Source of the DNA: Andeanibacterium sp035497315
Lineage (GTDB): Bacteria; Pseudomonadota; Alphaproteobacteria; Sphingomonadales; Sphingomonadaceae
Length of the DNA: 24,126 nt
Direction: 5' to 3'
Assembly (NCBI GenBank): GCA_035497315.1
Contig: DATJDU010000059.1
Location: 1-24,126 of the forward strand
A program made the translations under genes and the position numbers. Shown here piece by piece: positions 21,017-24,126 of this stretch. Under the pieces are notes generated by a model. The model was not told the origin of the DNA and made no database searches. It saw only the letters and a program-made list of their open reading frames with translations. Position 1 is the stretch's first letter. Every line of letters begins with the position of its first letter.

Positions 21017-23466
21017 AGTTCTCGCTCTCCTGGCTGAAGGTATATCTCGATACCGATGCCGATGCGGCGGGTATTTCGGCCAAGCTGAATGCCATCGGGA
21101 TCGAGGTCGAAGGCATCGAGGACCCGGCCGAGAAGCTGGCCGGCTTCATCGTCGCCAGGGTGCTGACGGCAAAGCCGCACCCCGATGCGGACAAGCTGCA
21201 GGTGCTCACGGTGGATACCGGTGCAGGCGATCCGTTGCAGGTGGTCTGCGGCGCGCCCAATGCGCGGGCGGGTCTGGTGGGCGTGCTCGGCACTCCCGGC
21301 GCCAGCGTGCCTGCCAATGGCATGGTCCTGCGCAAGAGCGCGATCCGCGGCGTCGAATCCAACGGCATGATGTGCTCCACCCGCGAGCTTGAGCTGGGCG
21401 AGGATCACGAGGGGATTATCGAGCTTCCCGAAGGCGCGCCTATCGGCACCAGCTTTGCCGATTATCGCGGGACCAGCCCGGTGTTCGACGTGGCGATCAC
21501 GCCCAACCGGCCCGATTGCATGGGTGTTTACGGCGTGGCGCGCGATCTGGCGGCGGCAGGCCTCGGCACGCTGAAGCCGCTTGCCATCGAAAAGACCGCC
21601 GGCAGTTTCCCCTGCCCGGTGGAAATCCGCACGGACGATCCGGAAGGCTGTCCCGCCTTCTATGGCCGGGTCATTCGCGGCGTCACGAACGGCGCCTCGC
21701 CCGAATGGCTGCAGGCCGTTCTGCGCAGTGCGGGCCAGCGCCCGATCAGCGCGCTGGTGGACGTCACCAATTTCCTGATGCTCGGCTTCGGCCGCCCGGC
21801 CCATGCCTATGACCTTGCCAAGCTGACCGGCGCGGTCGTGGCGCGGCGGGCCAAGGATGGCGAACAGGTCCTCGCGCTCAACGAGAAGACCTATACGCTC
21901 GATGCCGAAATGACCGTGATTGCCGACGATAGCGGCGTGCACGACATTGCCGGGATCATGGGCGGCGAGCATTCGGGCGTCTCCGAAGGGACGACCGACG
22001 TCCTGCTGGAAATCGCCTATTTCGACCCCGAGCGGATCGGCCTCACCGGCCGCCGTCTCGGCCTCGCTTCCGATGCGCGCACACGGTTCGAGCGCGGGGT
22101 GGACCCTGCCTTCCTCGATGACGGGCTGGAACTGCTGACCTCGCTGATCCTGAAGATCTGCGGCGGCGAAGCCTCCGAAGTGGTCCGTGCGGGCAGCCCG
22201 CCGAGCGAGCAGAAGATTGTCAGCTACGATCCGGCTCTGGCCGAGCAGCTGGGCGGCGTTGCCGTTCCGGAAGCCGAGCAGAAGGCGATCCTTGAAGCGC
22301 TCGGTTTCGCCATTTCGCCAGATTGGAACGTCACTGTGCCGCTGCGCCGCCACGATGTGGAAGGCGCGCCCGACATTGTCGAGGAAGTGGTCCGCATCCA
22401 TGGGATCGACAAGGTGGCCAGCGTCGCCCTGCCGCGCGCGGATGGTGTGGCCCAGCCCACTGCCACCCCGGCCCAAAGGCTGGAGCGCCGCCTGCGCCGC
22501 GCAGCCGCCGCGCGCGGGCTGAACGAGGCCGTGACCTGGTCCTTCCTCCCCGTGCCGGAAGCGGATCATTTCGCCGAAGGGAATGGCGGGCTGTGGGTGC
22601 TCGAAAACCCGATCAGCGAAGACATGAAGGCCATGCGCCCGGCGCTGATCCCCGGCCTGCTGTCTGCCGCCAGGCGCAATCTCGATCGCGGCGCCAAGGG
22701 CGTGCGCCTGTTCGAGATCGGCCGCCGCTATCTGCGCGGCGAGAGCGGCACGAGCGACGAGCGGCTGACCCTGGGCATAGTGCTGGCGGGCGAGAAAGTT
22801 CCCAGCGGCTGGAACACGGGCAAGGCCCAATTGTTCGATGCCTTCGACGCCAAGGGCGAAGTTCTGGCCCTGCTGGCCGAAGCCGGTGCCCCGGTCGACA
22901 AGTTGCAGGTGATGGGGGAAGCTGGCCCTCAGTTCCACCCCGGCCAGTCTGCCACCCTGCGGCTTGGCCCCAAGCTGGCGCTGGCCCGTTTCGGCGCGCT
23001 GCATCCCGCCACGCTGGAAACCTTCGATGTCGATGGGCCCGTGATGGCGGCCGAAATCTATCTCGACGCGATCCCTGAAAAGAAGGGCGGCGCCAGCTTT
23101 GCCCGTGCGGCCTATTCGCCGCCCGCCTTGCAGGCCGTGACGCGTGATTTCGCTTTCCTGGTGGACGCGGCAAAGCCCGCAGGCGATCTGCTGCGCAGCG
23201 TAAAGGGCGCGGATAAGGCGAATATCGTCGATGCCCGCATCTTCGACGATTTCCGGGGCGGCGGTGTGCCCGAAGGGAAGAAGTCGCTGGCCGTGGAAGT
23301 CACTCTCCAGCCGGGCGAGAAGAGCTATACGGATGAAGAGCTGAAGGCGATTGCCGAACGGATCGTCGCGGCGGCGGCAAAGCTGGGGATCGAGCTGCGC
23401 AAATCTGAAGGTGTGCTAGCGGCGACGGAGAATCCGGATTCTGCAGCGATAAGGCTGAAATCGTAA
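21013..23466 (+). CDS. pheT: Phenylalanine-tRNA ligase beta subunit
   Basis: An 817-residue protein with the full PheT layout: an EMAP/OB-type tRNA-binding domain (about 40-150, VLTAKPHPDADKLQVLTVDT), the B3/B4 editing domain (about 210-380, with RPISALVDVTNFLMLGFGRP and GIMGGEHSGVSEGT), B5 (about 400-480), the inactive catalytic-like core (from 490) and a C-terminal FDX-ACB anticodon-binding domain (about 700-795, YSPPALQAVTRDFAFLVD). After the usual end (GIELR) there is an extra tail of about 22 residues. Its ATG overlaps the pheS stop (ATGA), and TAGGAG lies eight bases upstream, so it is co-translated with pheS. No frameshift seen. Confidence 0.97.
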   Translation: MKFSLSWLKVYLDTDADAAGISAKLNAIGIEVEGIEDPAEKLAGFIVARVLTAKPHPDADKLQVLTVDTGAGDPLQVVCGAPNARAGLVGVLGTPGASVPANGMVLRKSAIRGVESNGMMCSTRELELGEDHEGIIELPEGAPIGTSFADYRGTSPVFDVAITPNRPDCMGVYGVARDLAAAGLGTLKPLAIEKTAGSFPCPVEIRTDDPEGCPAFYGRVIRGVTNGASPEWLQAVLRSAGQRPISALVDVTNFLMLGFGRPAHAYDLAKLTGAVVARRAKDGEQVLALNEKTYTLDAEMTVIADDSGVHDIAGIMGGEHSGVSEGTTDVLLEIAYFDPERIGLTGRRLGLASDARTRFERGVDPAFLDDGLELLTSLILKICGGEASEVVRAGSPPSEQKIVSYDPALAEQLGGVAVPEAEQKAILEALGFAISPDWNVTVPLRRHDVEGAPDIVEEVVRIHGIDKVASVALPRADGVAQPTATPAQRLERRLRRAAAARGLNEAVTWSFLPVPEADHFAEGNGGLWVLENPISEDMKAMRPALIPGLLSAARRNLDRGAKGVRLFEIGRRYLRGESGTSDERLTLGIVLAGEKVPSGWNTGKAQLFDAFDAKGEVLALLAEAGAPVDKLQVMGEAGPQFHPGQSATLRLGPKLALARFGALHPATLETFDVDGPVMAAEIYLDAIPEKKGGASFARAAYSPPALQAVTRDFAFLVDAAKPAGDLLRSVKGADKANIVDARIFDDFRGGGVPEGKKSLAVEVTLQPGEKSYTDEELKAIAERIVAAAAKLGIELRKSEGVLAATENPDSAAIRLKS

Positions 23467-23535
23467 TTGCGCGGGTGATCCCGCACTGGTGAAGGCCGGG
23501 CGAGCCTTCGACAGAGGCTGGGCGCCTCACATCCT

Positions 23536-23557
23536 CCTCTCCCCTTGTGGGGAGAGG
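23536..23557. terminator. Hairpin between convergent pheT and the last gene
   Basis: CCTCTCCCC and GGGGAGAGG form a perfect 9-bp stem around TTGT, between two convergent genes. There is no T-run. Its form resembles short dispersed CTCCCC-TTGT-GGGGAG repeats that I recall from sphingomonad genomes, so it may be a repeat copy serving as a bidirectional terminator. Confidence 0.5.
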
Positions 23558-23570
23558 AACGGACTTCAGC

Positions 23571-24126
23571 CTACCAGCTCGATCCCGCCGCCGGGTCCAT
23601 CGGTTCGCCATAGGCCGGTTCGCTGGAACCATAGCCGCCTTGCGAGGAATAGGGCGAGCCGCCCTTTGCCTCTTCGCGATAGGCGTTCTCAATATTGGAC
23701 CGGTTGCGGGCGTGTTCCTGCTTCACGGCCTCGTCGAGCCGCTGCTGCATTTTGGGCATGGTGGCCAGGGCGGCCATCATCATCTTGCCCTGGATCGCGG
23801 CCATGTTGAATTCCCGCTTCTCCAGCGTGGCGGCGATCTGCTCCTCCATGGCCGAACGAAAGAAATCCGCGGTGGAGGGATTTTCCTCCAGCCCCCTGGC
23901 CACCTGATCGTGCCTTCCGCCGGGGGGTGGGGCAATGCTCACCTCTATGTGCGTTTCCTGCGGGCCTGCTTCCGAAAGATCGGCCACGAAACTCAGCAGC
24001 CCGCTGCCCCGCCGGTCCACCAGCAGCCAGCTGATCCTGGTGTCGCTCTCGCGCTTTGGATAGGCAGCAGACACATCTGCGGGGAAGAATTCCAGGGGCG
24101 GCCTGGTGGCCAGCAGCGTCTGGCGC
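23571..24126 (-). CDS. Hypothetical protein, C-terminal part (start lies beyond the window)
   Basis: The minus-strand frame is open from the window edge (reading ATRPPLEFFPADVSAAYP just inside it) to the TGA-equivalent stop at 23571, about 185 residues. A GTG at 24074 is therefore probably internal. The visible part has a mixed alpha/beta segment (ISWLLVDRRGSGLLSFVADL, then THIEVSIAPPPGG), a long charged helix (about 70-140, EEQIAATLEKREFNMAAIQG, then KMQQRLDEAVKQEHARNRSN) and a low-complexity Gly/Ser/Tyr/Pro tail (YSSQGGYGSSEPAYGEP). No signal or membrane segment is visible in this part. No family recognised. It converges on pheT with a hairpin in between. Confidence 0.65.
   Translation of the reverse strand, partial: RQTLLATRPPLEFFPADVSAAYPKRESDTRISWLLVDRRGSGLLSFVADLSEAGPQETHIEVSIAPPPGGRHDQVARGLEENPSTADFFRSAMEEQIAATLEKREFNMAAIQGKMMMAALATMPKMQQRLDEAVKQEHARNRSNIENAYREEAKGGSPYSSQGGYGSSEPAYGEPMDPAAGSSW

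Noticed and set aside
20977..23004. 675-codon open frame on the minus strand opposite pheT
   Set aside because: It is antisense to an unmistakable, complete pheT. Its product is rich in His, Arg, Gly and Gln, as expected from reading high-GC coding DNA backwards.
1..24126. tRNA or rRNA genes, CRISPR arrays and replication origins
   Set aside because: I looked for tRNA T-loop/acceptor patterns, regularly spaced repeats and clustered DnaA-box-like sequences and saw none. Without a covariance-model scan a missed tRNA cannot be fully excluded.

Overview
The window looks like chromosomal DNA of a sphingomonad-type alphaproteobacterium (Sphingomonadaceae/Erythrobacteraceae; genus not resolvable by eye). 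Reasons: high GC with strong third-position G/C bias and many antisense shadow frames; a tonB-exbB-exbD-exbD cluster; a ligase-associated Lhr-type helicase; a class II (GlpX) fructose bisphosphatase; and the pheST and rpmI-rplT arrangement. Several candidate promoters share a TTGC(A/C)A, 16-17 bp, TA(G/A)AG(C/G) layout.

Layout. 1-369: 3' end of a phosphomannomutase/phosphoglucomutase. 375-1640 (-): MgtC/SapB-DUF4010 membrane protein. 1894-4389: ligase-associated DEXH helicase. 4407-4844 (-): a third, solitary exbD. 5033-7835: a complete IS1595-family insertion element with 24-bp imperfect terminal inverted repeats and a perfect 8-bp target duplication. It holds an intact DDE transposase, a possible 20-residue micro-ORF, an overlapping minus-strand pair (DUF1828-like protein plus an unrecognised protein) and an overlapping plus-strand pair of small proteins. 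7898-10527 (-): tonB-exbB-exbD-exbD, which energises TonB-dependent outer-membrane uptake. 10859-11749: exported protein of unknown function. 11866-13176: hom. 13272-13736 (-): exported protein. 13952-14923: glpX. 15067-17220: prs, a cupin lipoprotein and hisN. 17344-17928: outer-membrane beta-barrel protein. 18108-18690: rpmI-rplT. 18871-19758: AraC-type regulator. 19877-23466: pheS-pheT. 23571 to the window end (-): C-terminal part of an unknown protein.

Most of the window is ordinary housekeeping: translation, amino-acid and nucleotide precursors, gluconeogenesis and energised iron/nutrient uptake. The accessory part is the IS1595-type element. It landed exactly in the U-tract of the terminator that follows the tonB-exbBDD operon. 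The target duplication recreates that U-tract, so the terminator should still work, and the element now lies between the operon and the third exbD. Its cargo is two divergent, internally overlapping gene pairs around an intergenic palindrome followed by a T-run. This has the architecture of a small addiction, defence or regulatory module and is the best candidate here for an undescribed system. Its function cannot be read from the sequence.
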